Assembly: GCA_964538565.1 (NCBI GenBank)
Contig: CAZIGW010000040.1
Location: 1-18,563 of the forward strand
Length of the DNA stretch: 18,563 nucleotides
Reading direction: 5' to 3'
DNA from: CAYVBN01 sp964538565
Lineage (GTDB): Bacteria > Pseudomonadota > Alphaproteobacteria > Rhizobiales > Xanthobacteraceae
Part shown: one piece after another, positions 1 through 6,671 of the stretch
Layout: every line of letters starts with the position of its first letter
Numbering within the stretch: the first letter of the stretch is position 1
Translations under genes and position numbers: made by a program
Notes under the pieces: model-generated
The model's input: only the letters and a program-made list of their open reading frames with translations
Database searches by the model: none
Told to the model about the DNA's origin: nothing

Positions 1-837
1 CTCCTCGGGCTCGATCGAAGCCTGGTGGTCTGGTCCCGGCAGGGTGCGATCGAGCGTGAGGTGCTTCTCGACGACGACGGCGCCGAGCGCGGCGGCGGCG
101 ATCGGCGCGGCGATCCCCTCGCTGTGATCGGAAAACCCGACGCGCAGGCCGAAGGCCTCGCGCAGTGTCTGCATGGCGCGCAAGTTGATCGTCCCGTAGG
201 GCGCCGGATACTCGGTCGTGCACTGGAGCAGAATCACCCGCTCGCGCAGCAGGTCACGCGCCTCGGGCAGATTGCGCGCATCGGCGACCTCCTCGATGCG
301 TCGCGGAGTGGGGCGGCCGAGATAACCCCAGGCGAGGAGATCGAGCGCGCGCGCGATCTCGTCAGGATCCGCCATGCCTGTGGACAGGATCGCGTGCCGG
401 CCGCTGCGGCCGATCTCGAGCAGAAACGGGCCGTTGGTGATTTCGCCCGAGGGAATCTTGATCGTCGGCAGTCGCAGCCCGTCGATCAGAAATCGCAGGC
501 TCTCCATGTCGAAGGGCGAGGACAGGAATTCGATGGCCCGCTTGCGGCAGCGATCGAGGAGAGCCTCGTGCGCTTGCGGCCCGATCTCGAGACGACGCAG
601 CATCTCGATCTGCGGCTCGACCGCTCCGGTATTGCGCTTCTGATACTCCGCCATGGTGGCGCCGGCGGTCGCCAGGCGTTCCGCCGAGAACGTCTGGAAC
701 TTGATTGCATCGGCTCCCGCGTCGGCCGCCGCGTCGACGAGTTGCAGCGCGAGATCGAGCTGGCCGTTGTGGTTGACGCCGGCCTCGGCGATCACCGTCA
801 CGTGCGATGCGGGCTCGACTTTCGATTTGTTCGGCAT
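1..837 (-). CDS. neuB: NeuB-family nonulosonic acid synthase, 3' end cut by window edge
   Basis: Enzymes of this family condense phosphoenolpyruvate with an N-acetylated hexose (ManNAc or its diamino relatives) to make sialic, legionaminic or pseudaminic acid. The 279 visible codons give a TIM-barrel domain with the expected blocks: VIAEAGVNHNG near residue 14, GADAIKFQTF, AEYQKRNTG, SSPFDMES, KIPSGEITN, ILSTGMA, LLQCTTEYPAP, GFSDHSEG and VVEKHLTLD. The two histidines in SDHSEG and EKHL correspond to the metal ligands of characterised NeuB, so the active site looks intact. The C-terminal antifreeze-like (SAF) domain lies beyond the left edge; full proteins are about 350 residues. The ATG at 837 starts the conserved region properly and lies 33 nt after the fucose synthase stop, so it is probably co-transcribed. 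Whether the product is sialic, legionaminic or another nonulosonate cannot be decided here. Confidence 0.9.
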   Translation of the reverse strand, partial: MPNKSKVEPASHVTVIAEAGVNHNGQLDLALQLVDAAADAGADAIKFQTFSAERLATAGATMAEYQKRNTGAVEPQIEMLRRLEIGPQAHEALLDRCRKRAIEFLSSPFDMESLRFLIDGLRLPTIKIPSGEITNGPFLLEIGRSGRHAILSTGMADPDEIARALDLLAWGYLGRPTPRRIEEVADARNLPEARDLLRERVILLQCTTEYPAPYGTINLRAMQTLREAFGLRVGFSDHSEGIAAPIAAAALGAVVVEKHLTLDRTLPGPDHQASIEPEE

Positions 838-870
838 GATGCCGCACGACCCATGCGGGACGGATCGTTG

Positions 871-1887
871 CTACGAGGCCCGTGCGAACCGGGCGTGATT
901 GGCGAGAAAGTCCGCGTACGCGGCGTCGAGACCGGCGCGCAGGGGCGTCCGCGCCCGCCAGCCGAGTGCTGCGAGCTTCGACACGTCGAGGAGCTTGCGC
1001 GGCGCACCGTCCGGCCGCGACGTGTCGAACGTGAAATCGCCCGCGAACCCGACGACGTCCGCAACGGTCCTGGCGAAATCGGCGATGGAAACGTCCTCTC
1101 CGGTCCCGACGTTGAGAAGACCGGCATCGGAATAGTGCTTGAGCATGAACACGCAAGCGTCCGCCAGATCGTCGACGAACAGAAACTCGCGGCGCGGCGT
1201 GCCGCTTCCCCAGATCGTGACGGAGCGCGCTCCCGAAAGCTTTGCTTCGTGCAGTCGGCGGATCAGCGCGGCGGGCACGTGGCTGTGCTCGGGAGGGTAG
1301 TTGTCGCCCGGACCGTACGCGTTGGTCGGCACGGCCGAGATGAAATCGGCGCCATGCTGTCTGCGATAGGCCTCGCAGAGCTTGAGGCCGGCGATCTTGG
1401 CGACCGCAAACCATTCGTTCGTGGGCTCGAGCGGCCCCGTCAGCAGCGCGTCTTCCCGCATCGGCTGCGGCGCGTGCGCCGGATAGCTGCAGGACGATCC
1501 GAGGAAAAGCAGCTTGCGCACGCCGGTCTTGAAGGCGGCCGAGACGATATTGAGGCCGATCGCCAGATTGTCGGCGAGAAATTCGACCGGAAAGGAACTG
1601 TTGGCGAGAATGCCGCCTACCTTCGCCGCAGCCACCACGACCACGTCGGGCTTGCGTTCCTGCATGAAACGCTCGACCTCGTTCTGGCGCGTGAGATCGA
1701 GCGCATGGCGGTCCGCCGTCAGGATTTCGCAGTCTTCGGTTGCCAACCGGCGTACGAGCGCGGAGCCGACCATGCCGCGATGGCCGGCGACGAAAACGCG
1801 ACAACCCTTGAGGTCGAAGCACGGCACAGGCACGGGGCACCCGAACTCGATGACGACGCTGCGGTCCGATTCGCGTCGGGCCGCCAT
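871..1887 (-). CDS. fcl: GDP-L-fucose synthase (epimerase/reductase) homologue with Tyr-to-Phe in YxxxK
   Basis: The family converts GDP-4-keto-6-deoxymannose to GDP-L-fucose by 3,5-epimerisation and NADPH reduction in the cytosol. The 338-residue product is an extended SDR: GHRGMVG nucleotide-binding loop at 35-41, the AAAKVGGI block near 86, GSSCSYP at 130-136 with the catalytic serine, EPTNEW, and AKIAGLKLCEAYR. The motif that should read YxxxK reads F160-A-V-A-K164 (codon TTT), so the proton-donating tyrosine is missing. The start is uncertain: family members begin just before the DLKG segment at about residue 25. GTG codons at 1833 or 1827 would remove an atypical leader, yet neither they nor the ATG at 1887 has a clear Shine-Dalgarno site. 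It follows the RfaH-like gene and precedes neuB. No neighbouring gene on this strand supplies its substrate; the SDR at 11921 might. Confidence 0.88.
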   Translation of the reverse strand: MAARRESDRSVVIEFGCPVPVPCFDLKGCRVFVAGHRGMVGSALVRRLATEDCEILTADRHALDLTRQNEVERFMQERKPDVVVVAAAKVGGILANSSFPVEFLADNLAIGLNIVSAAFKTGVRKLLFLGSSCSYPAHAPQPMREDALLTGPLEPTNEWFAVAKIAGLKLCEAYRRQHGADFISAVPTNAYGPGDNYPPEHSHVPAALIRRLHEAKLSGARSVTIWGSGTPRREFLFVDDLADACVFMLKHYSDAGLLNVGTGEDVSIADFARTVADVVGFAGDFTFDTSRPDGAPRKLLDVSKLAALGWRARTPLRAGLDAAYADFLANHARFARAS

Positions 1888-1896
1888 GCTACCGCA
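1885..1896 (-). promoter_or_regulatory. ops-like pause/recruitment element
   Basis: On the minus strand the sequence TGCGGTAGCATG matches the enterobacterial ops consensus GGCGGTAGNNTG at every defined position except the first. Ops is the non-template DNA element that pauses RNA polymerase and loads RfaH. Here it lies 70 to 81 nt after the stop codon of an RfaH-like gene, directly downstream of a 10-bp hairpin, and its last bases are the annotated ATG of the fucose synthase gene. It also fits the elemental pause pattern G-10, Y-1, G+1. The function is inferred from the match and its position; alphaproteobacterial RfaH-like proteins may read different sequences. Confidence 0.55.
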
Positions 1897-1897
1897 C

Positions 1898-1920
1898 TTC
1901 GGGTGACTCGGTCACCCGAA
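1898..1920 (-). promoter_or_regulatory. Perfect 10-bp stem, 3-nt loop hairpin before the ops-like site
   Basis: The plus strand reads TTCGGGTGAC-TCG-GTCACCCGAA, a perfect inverted repeat of 10 bp around a 3-nt loop. In the leftward transcript the hairpin ends about 12 nt before the predicted pause position of the ops-like site, similar to the spacing in hairpin-stabilised pauses such as the his pause. No T-tract follows, so it does not look like a finished intrinsic terminator. It lies in the 78-nt gap between the RfaH-like gene and the fucose synthase gene. Confidence 0.7.
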
Positions 1921-1965
1921 CGGCAACGCATCGGAAGTCGCGGACGGATCGCGCCCGCGGTCGTG

Positions 1966-2472
1966 TCAGGCCGCGCTCACCGACAGTTCGTCGATGACGA
2001 CGCGAACCTTGCGGCCGAGCAGGTCGAGCAGAACGGTGACCCGCTCCTCGTCCCGCATTCCCTCGAACAGGCCGAGGCAGGAATTGAATACTCCGTCCGT
2101 GATGCGCACGCGGTCGCCCGGCGCGAAACGCCGGCGTTCGAGCTGCACGAACCCGTTGACTTCGCGGCGCCGCAGGCTGTCAACCACGGCGCTCGCGAGC
2201 GGCACCGGCTCGTCGCCGTTGCACACGAGGCGAGCGACGCCGATCGTCGAGCGGATCGCGCCCCAGCGCTGGCGCGCCCGATCGATCGAGACGAAGAGGT
2301 AGCGGGGAAACAGCGGTGCGCCGACAATCTCGATCTTTCGAGCGTGACGACGCCGTTTGAGGTATCGCGGCAAGTAGAATTCGAAACCCTGGCGCTCGAT
2401 GTGCGCCGCGGCCTTGGCCTCGGCGTGCACATGCGTCTGCACGACGTACCAGCGCGGTCCCTCTTCAAGCAT
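1966..2472 (-). CDS. RfaH/NusG-family transcription elongation (antitermination) factor
   Basis: This 168-residue protein is a specialised NusG paralogue. An NGN domain covers about residues 7-100, with the typical WYVVQTH start and the block PLFPRYLFV at 53-61. A KOW domain follows at about 115-165 with PGDRVRITDGVF. The length and the run from PLFP to the KOW motif resemble RfaH (about 160 residues) more than housekeeping NusG (about 180). Such proteins bind RNA polymerase at operon-specific sites and suppress pausing and termination in long polysaccharide operons. The ATG overlaps the stop of the upstream regulator in an ATGCTTGA arrangement, which suggests translational coupling. It is the second gene of the leftward operon, and an ops-like site follows it, so it probably acts in cis on fucose synthase, neuB and genes beyond the edge. 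It could also act on the divergent operon. Confidence 0.88.
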   Translation of the reverse strand: MLEEGPRWYVVQTHVHAEAKAAAHIERQGFEFYLPRYLKRRRHARKIEIVGAPLFPRYLFVSIDRARQRWGAIRSTIGVARLVCNGDEPVPLASAVVDSLRRREVNGFVQLERRRFAPGDRVRITDGVFNSCLGLFEGMRDEERVTVLLDLLGRKVRVVIDELSVSAA

Positions 2473-3112
2473 GAATGGTGTCCCCGCGCGCAGACCGCCG
2501 CACGCCGAGCAGCGTCGGAGCCAACACCCTGTCGCGACCGAGCCGCACCCCGATGATCTCGAAGGTCTCGCGCGGCCGCTTCAATTCGGTGACGACAACG
2601 CCATCGAACGACGTCCGAATCTCCTCGAAATCCGTGACCACCGGCACGCCGACGAAAGTCGGCTGCGCGGCCCCGGCATCCACGACGGCCACGACCTCGA
2701 CGCCGCTCTCGAGCGCGCACAGGCGGGCGATTTCGGCCAGGTCCGAAATGCCGGCGAGCACGATGCGCTTCCAGCCGCGCGTGCCGGCTTCGCGCAAGAC
2801 CTCGGCGCAATCGGCGCGCGCACGACGGAAGAAGGAGAAGGAATAGGACAGATATTCGACGGTGAGGCGGGACTTCTCGGCAAAGCCCTGCGGAGTCAGG
2901 TAATAGGCGTAGCGCCGCGCGGGCGCTTCGCTCACCTTGACGAGACCCTTCTTGACGCAGCGCTTGAGGTACGCATTTACGAGACCCAGCGCGATGCCGA
3001 GCTCGGAGGCAAGCCGCCGCTGCGACTGCCCGCCATCGCGGTCGACGGATTCGAGCAGCCCCAGCATGATGCGAGCCGTCTCGACGTCTTCGCCCTGATT
3101 GGTGCTTGACAT
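2465..3112 (-). CDS. Winged-helix EPS-type regulator fused to a Rossmann-like domain
   Basis: The N-terminal part (about residues 10-80 of 215) is a winged helix: an SQRRLASELGIALGLVNAYL helix-turn-helix, a KKGLVKV wing entry, and YYLTPQGFAEKSRLT. This resembles the EPS-associated MarR-type regulators. Those are usually about 110 residues, whereas this protein continues with a second domain (about 110-165) that starts IVLAGISDLAEIA and carries VEVVAVVDAG and GVPVV. That pattern resembles the nucleotide-binding fold of sugar-modifying FlaA1 or PglD-type proteins. It may sense a nucleotide or nucleotide sugar, but that is a guess. The ATG at 3112 is preferred over an upstream in-frame ATG at 3169 because GGGGAAGGG lies about 6 nt before it and because the upstream codons overlap the promoter and operator candidates. 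Autoregulation is likely from the paired dyads upstream. Confidence 0.8.
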   Translation of the reverse strand: MSSTNQGEDVETARIMLGLLESVDRDGGQSQRRLASELGIALGLVNAYLKRCVKKGLVKVSEAPARRYAYYLTPQGFAEKSRLTVEYLSYSFSFFRRARADCAEVLREAGTRGWKRIVLAGISDLAEIARLCALESGVEVVAVVDAGAAQPTFVGVPVVTDFEEIRTSFDGVVVTELKRPRETFEIIGVRLGRDRVLAPTLLGVRRSARGDTIHA

Positions 3113-3132
3113 GGACGCCCTTCCCCGCTGAA

Positions 3133-3162
3133 TTCTTACGGCGTTCACAGCATGAACGTCAA
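3133..3162 (-). promoter_or_regulatory. Candidate sigma-70-type promoter for the regulator/RfaH-like operon
   Basis: On the minus strand a TTGACG -35 box (3157..3162) is followed after 18 nt by TAAGAA (3133..3138), a fair -10 match. Transcription would start near 3126, giving a short leader with GGGGAAGGG before the ATG at 3112. One operator dyad sits exactly in the spacer. The boxes are assigned by eye. Confidence 0.45.
3142..3158. promoter_or_regulatory. Operator candidate 1: CGTTCA-N5-TGAACG dyad
   Basis: The sequence is CGTTCA-CAGCA-TGAACG, a perfect inverted repeat with 6-bp arms. It occupies the spacer of the candidate promoter, where a bound protein would block RNA polymerase. The adjacent winged-helix regulator is the natural candidate to bind it. 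Its twin lies 27 bp away at 3169..3185. Confidence 0.55.
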
Positions 3163-3168
3163 GCTTCA

Positions 3169-3185
3169 TGTTCAGCCCATGAACA
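3169..3185. promoter_or_regulatory. Operator candidate 2: TGTTCA-N5-TGAACA dyad
   Basis: The sequence is TGTTCA-GCCCA-TGAACA, with the same half-sites and the same 5-nt spacing as the dyad at 3142..3158. Centre-to-centre distance is 27 bp. It lies just upstream of the candidate -35 box. I saw no other GTTCA-N5-TGAAC pair in the window. Confidence 0.55.
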
Positions 3186-3445
3186 CGATTAAGTCCCTGA
3201 AGGATTGAGAGTTTTCAGGATGGGCCGGAGGTGTTGCCGTTGCGTCCCACGATGATGCGTCGGGTCAACCCCGCCGTCCAGGCGTGATCGTCGGCCTGAG
3301 CCTTTGCGGGGTCGAGGACAGGGGACACAGGGGAGCACGACGCTGACGCCACGGCGCGGCGCGATGCTGGAACGGGATGAATTTTCTGCGAAATGCCGTC
3401 CCGAACGCCTCCTTCAGCCCGCGCCTTGTCCCGGCTGACAACCAC

Positions 3446-3467
3446 TCCCCACTTTTCGGGATCATGC
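3446..3467. repeat. Partial direct copy of the palindromic repeat
   Basis: CCCCACTTTTCGGGATCATG at 3447..3466 recurs exactly at 3504..3523, 57 nt downstream, and identity extends one base on each side. The left arm of the palindrome is missing here, so this is a half element next to the full copy. Confidence 0.7.
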
Positions 3468-3479
3468 GGCTTGTCCGGT

Positions 3480-3524
3480 GCATGATCCGATCCGAAAACC
3501 GGTCCCCACTTTTCGGGATCATGC
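3480..3524. repeat. Rhizobial-type palindromic intergenic repeat, full copy
   Basis: Outer arms GCATGATCC (3480..3488) and GGATCATGC (3516..3524) are perfect inverted repeats, and inner arms CCGAAAA and TTTTCGG are nested inside them. The layout (CCGAAAA, CCGGT, CCCACTTTTCGG, ATCATGC) resembles a short dispersed repeat I associate with Bradyrhizobium and relatives; that comparison is from memory. It ends only 4 nt before the asnB start codon. Confidence 0.65.
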
Positions 3525-3528
3525 TCTG

Positions 3529-5457
3529 ATGTGCGGCATCGCCGGGGCGTTCGCGATTGACGGTCGCCTGCGCGACGTCGATCCGGCCGCGAGCGCGTTG
3601 CGCATGGCCGATGCGCTGGCCCACCGCGGTCCGGACGGCCGCGGAGCCTGGGGCGATGCGAACGTTGGGATTGGCCTCGGCCATCGCCGCCTGTCGATCA
3701 TCGACCTTTCGCCGACGGGCGCTCAGCCGATGACGTCCGCTGACGGACGCTACGTCATCAGCTACAACGGCGAGGTTTACAACTTTCCCGAGCTGCGCGC
3801 CGAGCTCGAGGCGCGCGGCCACCGGTTTCGCGGCACGTCCGACACCGAGGTGATGCTCGCGGCCTGCGTCGAATGGGGCCCGGAAGCGGCGGTGCGGCGG
3901 TTCGCCGGCATGTTCGCCTTCGCGCTGTTCGACCGGCGGACCCGCACGCTTCGGCTGGTGCGCGACCGGCTGGGCGTGAAGCCGCTCTACTGGGCGATCT
4001 CCGACGGCATTCTGCTGTTCGGCTCCGAATTGCGCGCCCTCATGGCTCACCCGGCCTTCCGGAAGGAAATCGACCGCGAGGCGATCGCCGCCGTCGTTCG
4101 CTATAGTTACGTTCCGGCGCCCGCCACGGTGTTTCACGGCACGCAAAAGCTGCCCGCCGGCTCGATCCTCACGGTGCAGCCGCACGCGCAGCCGCGCATC
4201 GAGCCCTATTGGCGCCTCCTCGACGTCCTTGCCCGCAAGGCGGAACCATGCGGCGCGCAAGAGGCCGTCGAGCGTCTCGACGCCCTGCTTCGCGCCTCGG
4301 TGCGCCGGCGCATGATCTCCGATGTCCCGCTCGGCGCCTTTCTATCCGGCGGAACGGATTCCTCCGCCGTGGTAGCGGCCATGCAAACGGTGTCGAACCG
4401 CCCCGCCCGCACCTTCACGATCGGGTTTTCCGATGCGGCCTACGACGAAACCGCGGCCGCGCGGGAAACCGCCCGTCATCTCGCCACCGATCACACCGAA
4501 GTCATGCTTGAACCCGGCGCCGCGGTCGATCTCGTGGCCAATGCGGCCGACTGGTTCGACGAGCCCTTCGCTGACGCCTCGCAATTGCCGACCTACCTGG
4601 TTGCGCAAACGACACGCCGTTACGTCACCGTGGCCCTGTCGGGTGACGGCGGCGATGAATTGTTCGCCGGCTATCCAAAATATGGCCTGCTCGCGCGGGT
4701 GTGGCGCGGCCTTGGGCCGGCGCCGCGGCCGCTGCGCCGTGCGATCGGCGGGATGATGGAAGCCTTGCCCGAACGCCTGCTGCGTGCGGCTGCTTCGATT
4801 GTCCTCGACGCCGGTCGCGCGGAACGGATCGGAGAGAAGATGCGGCGGCTCGGGGCGGCGGTTGCCGCGCCGAGCGATGCGGACGCCGCCCTGGCGCTTG
4901 CGGTGGTCGGATTCGGCGACGCCTCGCTGGTCGAGGGAGCGAGCGGCAAGCTGCGCCCGAGCGTGCCCGGCGAATTGTGGGCGCTTCAGCCGGATCTGGT
5001 ATCCCGCATGCAATCTCACGACACGCTCACCTATTTGCCGGACGACATTCTGACCAAGGTCGATCGCTGCACGATGGCGGTGTCGCTCGAAGCACGCGAA
5101 CCGCTCCTCGATCACGAGCTCGTCGAATTTGTCTGGTCGCTCCCCGCCGCGGTCCGTCGCGGCGACGGCACCCCGAAGTCCCTGCTCCGCGGCGTGCTCA
5201 AGCGCTACGTGCCTCCGGCATGTCTCGACCGGCCGAAGCGCGGATTTTCCGTTCCGCTCGGCGCCTGGCTCAAGGGGCCGCTGCGTGATTGGGCCGAGGA
5301 TCTCGTTTCGCCCACGAAACTGGCGTCAGTCGGATTGTTCGATGCGGCGCGGGTCCGTCGCCTGTGGGATCGCCACCTCCGCGGACGAGAGGAAAACGCG
5401 ACGGGGCTTTGGAACGTGCTGATGATCCAGGCGTGGGCGCACCGGTGGGCCCGATAA
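3529..5457 (+). CDS. asnB: Glutamine-hydrolysing asparagine synthase-type amidotransferase
   Basis: This class hydrolyses glutamine in an N-terminal Ntn domain and passes ammonia to an ATP-activated carboxylate in a C-terminal PP-loop domain. The start is fixed by the catalytic cysteine, which must follow the initiator: ATG at 3529 gives MCGIAGAF. An in-frame ATG at 3478 would bury the cysteine inside the repeat-derived sequence. Further marks are LAHRGPDGRG, RLSIIDLS, YNGEVYNF, the PP-loop FLSGGTDSS at about 270-278, and SGDGGDELFAGYPKY near 370. The length of 642 residues is normal for the polysaccharide-locus AsnB type. In such loci homologues probably amidate a uronic acid or another carboxylated sugar; simple asparagine synthesis cannot be excluded. 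The stop overlaps the next start (TAATG). No strong ribosome-binding site is visible. Confidence 0.92.
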   Translation: MCGIAGAFAIDGRLRDVDPAASALRMADALAHRGPDGRGAWGDANVGIGLGHRRLSIIDLSPTGAQPMTSADGRYVISYNGEVYNFPELRAELEARGHRFRGTSDTEVMLAACVEWGPEAAVRRFAGMFAFALFDRRTRTLRLVRDRLGVKPLYWAISDGILLFGSELRALMAHPAFRKEIDREAIAAVVRYSYVPAPATVFHGTQKLPAGSILTVQPHAQPRIEPYWRLLDVLARKAEPCGAQEAVERLDALLRASVRRRMISDVPLGAFLSGGTDSSAVVAAMQTVSNRPARTFTIGFSDAAYDETAAARETARHLATDHTEVMLEPGAAVDLVANAADWFDEPFADASQLPTYLVAQTTRRYVTVALSGDGGDELFAGYPKYGLLARVWRGLGPAPRPLRRAIGGMMEALPERLLRAAASIVLDAGRAERIGEKMRRLGAAVAAPSDADAALALAVVGFGDASLVEGASGKLRPSVPGELWALQPDLVSRMQSHDTLTYLPDDILTKVDRCTMAVSLEAREPLLDHELVEFVWSLPAAVRRGDGTPKSLLRGVLKRYVPPACLDRPKRGFSVPLGAWLKGPLRDWAEDLVSPTKLASVGLFDAARVRRLWDRHLRGREENATGLWNVLMIQAWAHRWAR

Positions 5458-6638
5458 TGTCCTCCGACACAAAGCGTGACGCACCCCAAAGGCGCGATGC
5501 GCCTGTGCGTCTGCTCTACGTGGTGTCGGAGGACTGGTATTTTCTCTCGCATCGCCTGCCGATGGCACGCGCGGCGCGCGCGGCCGGATTCGAGGTTCAC
5601 GTCGCGACCAACCTCAAGGAGGGCGGACGGGCGATCGTCGAGGAAGGCTTCACGCTGCACCCGGTGCCCTTCGCGCGCGGACGACTCTCGCCGCGCGCGG
5701 CGCTCGCCACGATCCGGGCGCTGCGCCGGGTGCATCGGACGGTCTCGCCCGCGATCGTGCATCATGTCGCGCTGCAGCCGACGGTGTTCGGCCTGATCGC
5801 CGCGGTGGGGCGTCCGGTCGCCTCGGTCAACGCGATCACCGGGCTCGGGCACACCTTCATCGCCGATAGTGTCAAGGCACGCCTGCTGCGCACGGCGATC
5901 GGGACCGTGCTTCGCAGCCTGCTCGCTCGCGAAGGCGCGGTTGCGCTGGTGCAAAATCCCGACGACCGCGATCTCCTTGCCCAGATCGGCATCAAGGCGG
6001 AGCGGATCGTTCTTATCCCGGGGTCGGGCGTCGATGTCGAGCGGCTGCGTCCGGCCCCCGAGCCCTCCGGCCCGCCGACCGTCGCGTTCGTCGGCCGGCT
6101 GCTCGAGGACAAGGGCATTCGTGTCCTCGTCGCGGCGCATCGCCTCGTGCGCGCCAGGGGACTCGCTCTCGAACTCCTCATCGCCGGCACGCCCGATCCG
6201 GCGAACCCCGCCTCGGTCTCGTCCGAAGAGGCCGCCGCCTGGGGACGCGAGCCCGGCATCACCTGGCTCGGGCACGTCGCCGACATCGCGACGGTGTGGG
6301 AACGCGCGCATATCGCCGTCCTGCCCTCGCGGCGCGAGGGACTGCCGAAAAGCCTGCTCGAAGCGGCCGCCTGCGGCCGGCCGATGGTCGCAACCGATGT
6401 CCCCGGATGTCGCGAAGTGGCACTTGAGGGAAAGACGGGGCTCCTCGTTCCCCCGGATGATGCCGAGGCGCTGGCGTCCGCCATCGAGAAACTTGCCAAC
6501 GCGCCGGAACTGCGCGGACAATTCGGCGCCACCGCGCGCGTGCTCGCCGTGGAACGTTTCTCGGCCGAAGCGATCGGCCGCGCGGTCGTGGAACTCTATG
6601 AACGGCTGAACTCGAAACACGCCGGGGCGCCCACATAA
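5457..6638 (+). CDS. GT4-family glycosyltransferase
   Basis: This retaining GT-B glycosyltransferase of 393 residues should act at the cytoplasmic face of the inner membrane on a lipid-linked glycan. The N-terminal half has LLYVVSEDWYFLSHRLPMA and ITGLGHTF, similar to glycosyltransferase-4-type acceptor domains. The C-terminal half has VAFVGRLLEDKGI, PSRREGLPKSLLEAAACGRP with the EX7E pair (about residues 294 and 302), and GKTGLLVPPDD. I chose the ATG at 5457, which shares one base with the asnB stop, because it precedes the first conserved strand. An upstream in-frame ATG at 5289 would add 56 residues that only mirror the asnB coding sequence. Donor and acceptor cannot be told; the ITGLGHTF segment recalls PglA/WbpX-like enzymes. 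Confidence 0.9.
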   Translation: MSSDTKRDAPQRRDAPVRLLYVVSEDWYFLSHRLPMARAARAAGFEVHVATNLKEGGRAIVEEGFTLHPVPFARGRLSPRAALATIRALRRVHRTVSPAIVHHVALQPTVFGLIAAVGRPVASVNAITGLGHTFIADSVKARLLRTAIGTVLRSLLAREGAVALVQNPDDRDLLAQIGIKAERIVLIPGSGVDVERLRPAPEPSGPPTVAFVGRLLEDKGIRVLVAAHRLVRARGLALELLIAGTPDPANPASVSSEEAAAWGREPGITWLGHVADIATVWERAHIAVLPSRREGLPKSLLEAAACGRPMVATDVPGCREVALEGKTGLLVPPDDAEALASAIEKLANAPELRGQFGATARVLAVERFSAEAIGRAVVELYERLNSKHAGAPT

Positions 6639-6671
6639 AGTTTCGTTGCAGCGAACAACAATTCAAGATCC

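Larger units (their letters stand above)
3113..3528. other. Divergent intergenic control region (416 bp)
   Basis: This gap separates the leftward regulator operon from the rightward asnB operon. Its left third holds the candidate promoter and the two dyads, and its right end (3446-3524) holds palindromic repeats. The middle (about 3190-3445) contains no gene I can support. A 76-codon open frame on the minus strand there has no recognisable domain and no good ribosome-binding site. No promoter for asnB could be assigned with confidence. Confidence 0.6.

Noticed and set aside
362..1840. 492-codon open frame on the minus strand
   Set aside because: It is arginine-rich, lacks any recognisable motif, and runs out of frame through neuB and the fucose synthase gene, both of which carry full family motifs.
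1898..1920. Reading the 10-bp hairpin as an intrinsic terminator
   Set aside because: No T-tract follows on the minus strand (next bases are GTGCGGTAGC), so it fits a pause or regulatory hairpin better.
25..2556. 843-codon open frame on the plus strand
   Set aside because: It lies antisense to four well-supported minus-strand genes (neuB, fcl, the RfaH-like gene and part of the regulator) and shows no domain; long antisense frames are expected at this GC content.
3215..3445. 76-codon minus-strand frame in the divergent intergenic region
   Set aside because: No domain, no good ribosome-binding site, composition like random GC-rich DNA; not enough for a gene call.
3478..3528. Upstream ATG that would extend asnB by 17 residues
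   Set aside because: The catalytic cysteine must directly follow the initiator methionine, which is satisfied only by the ATG at 3529; the extension is repeat sequence.
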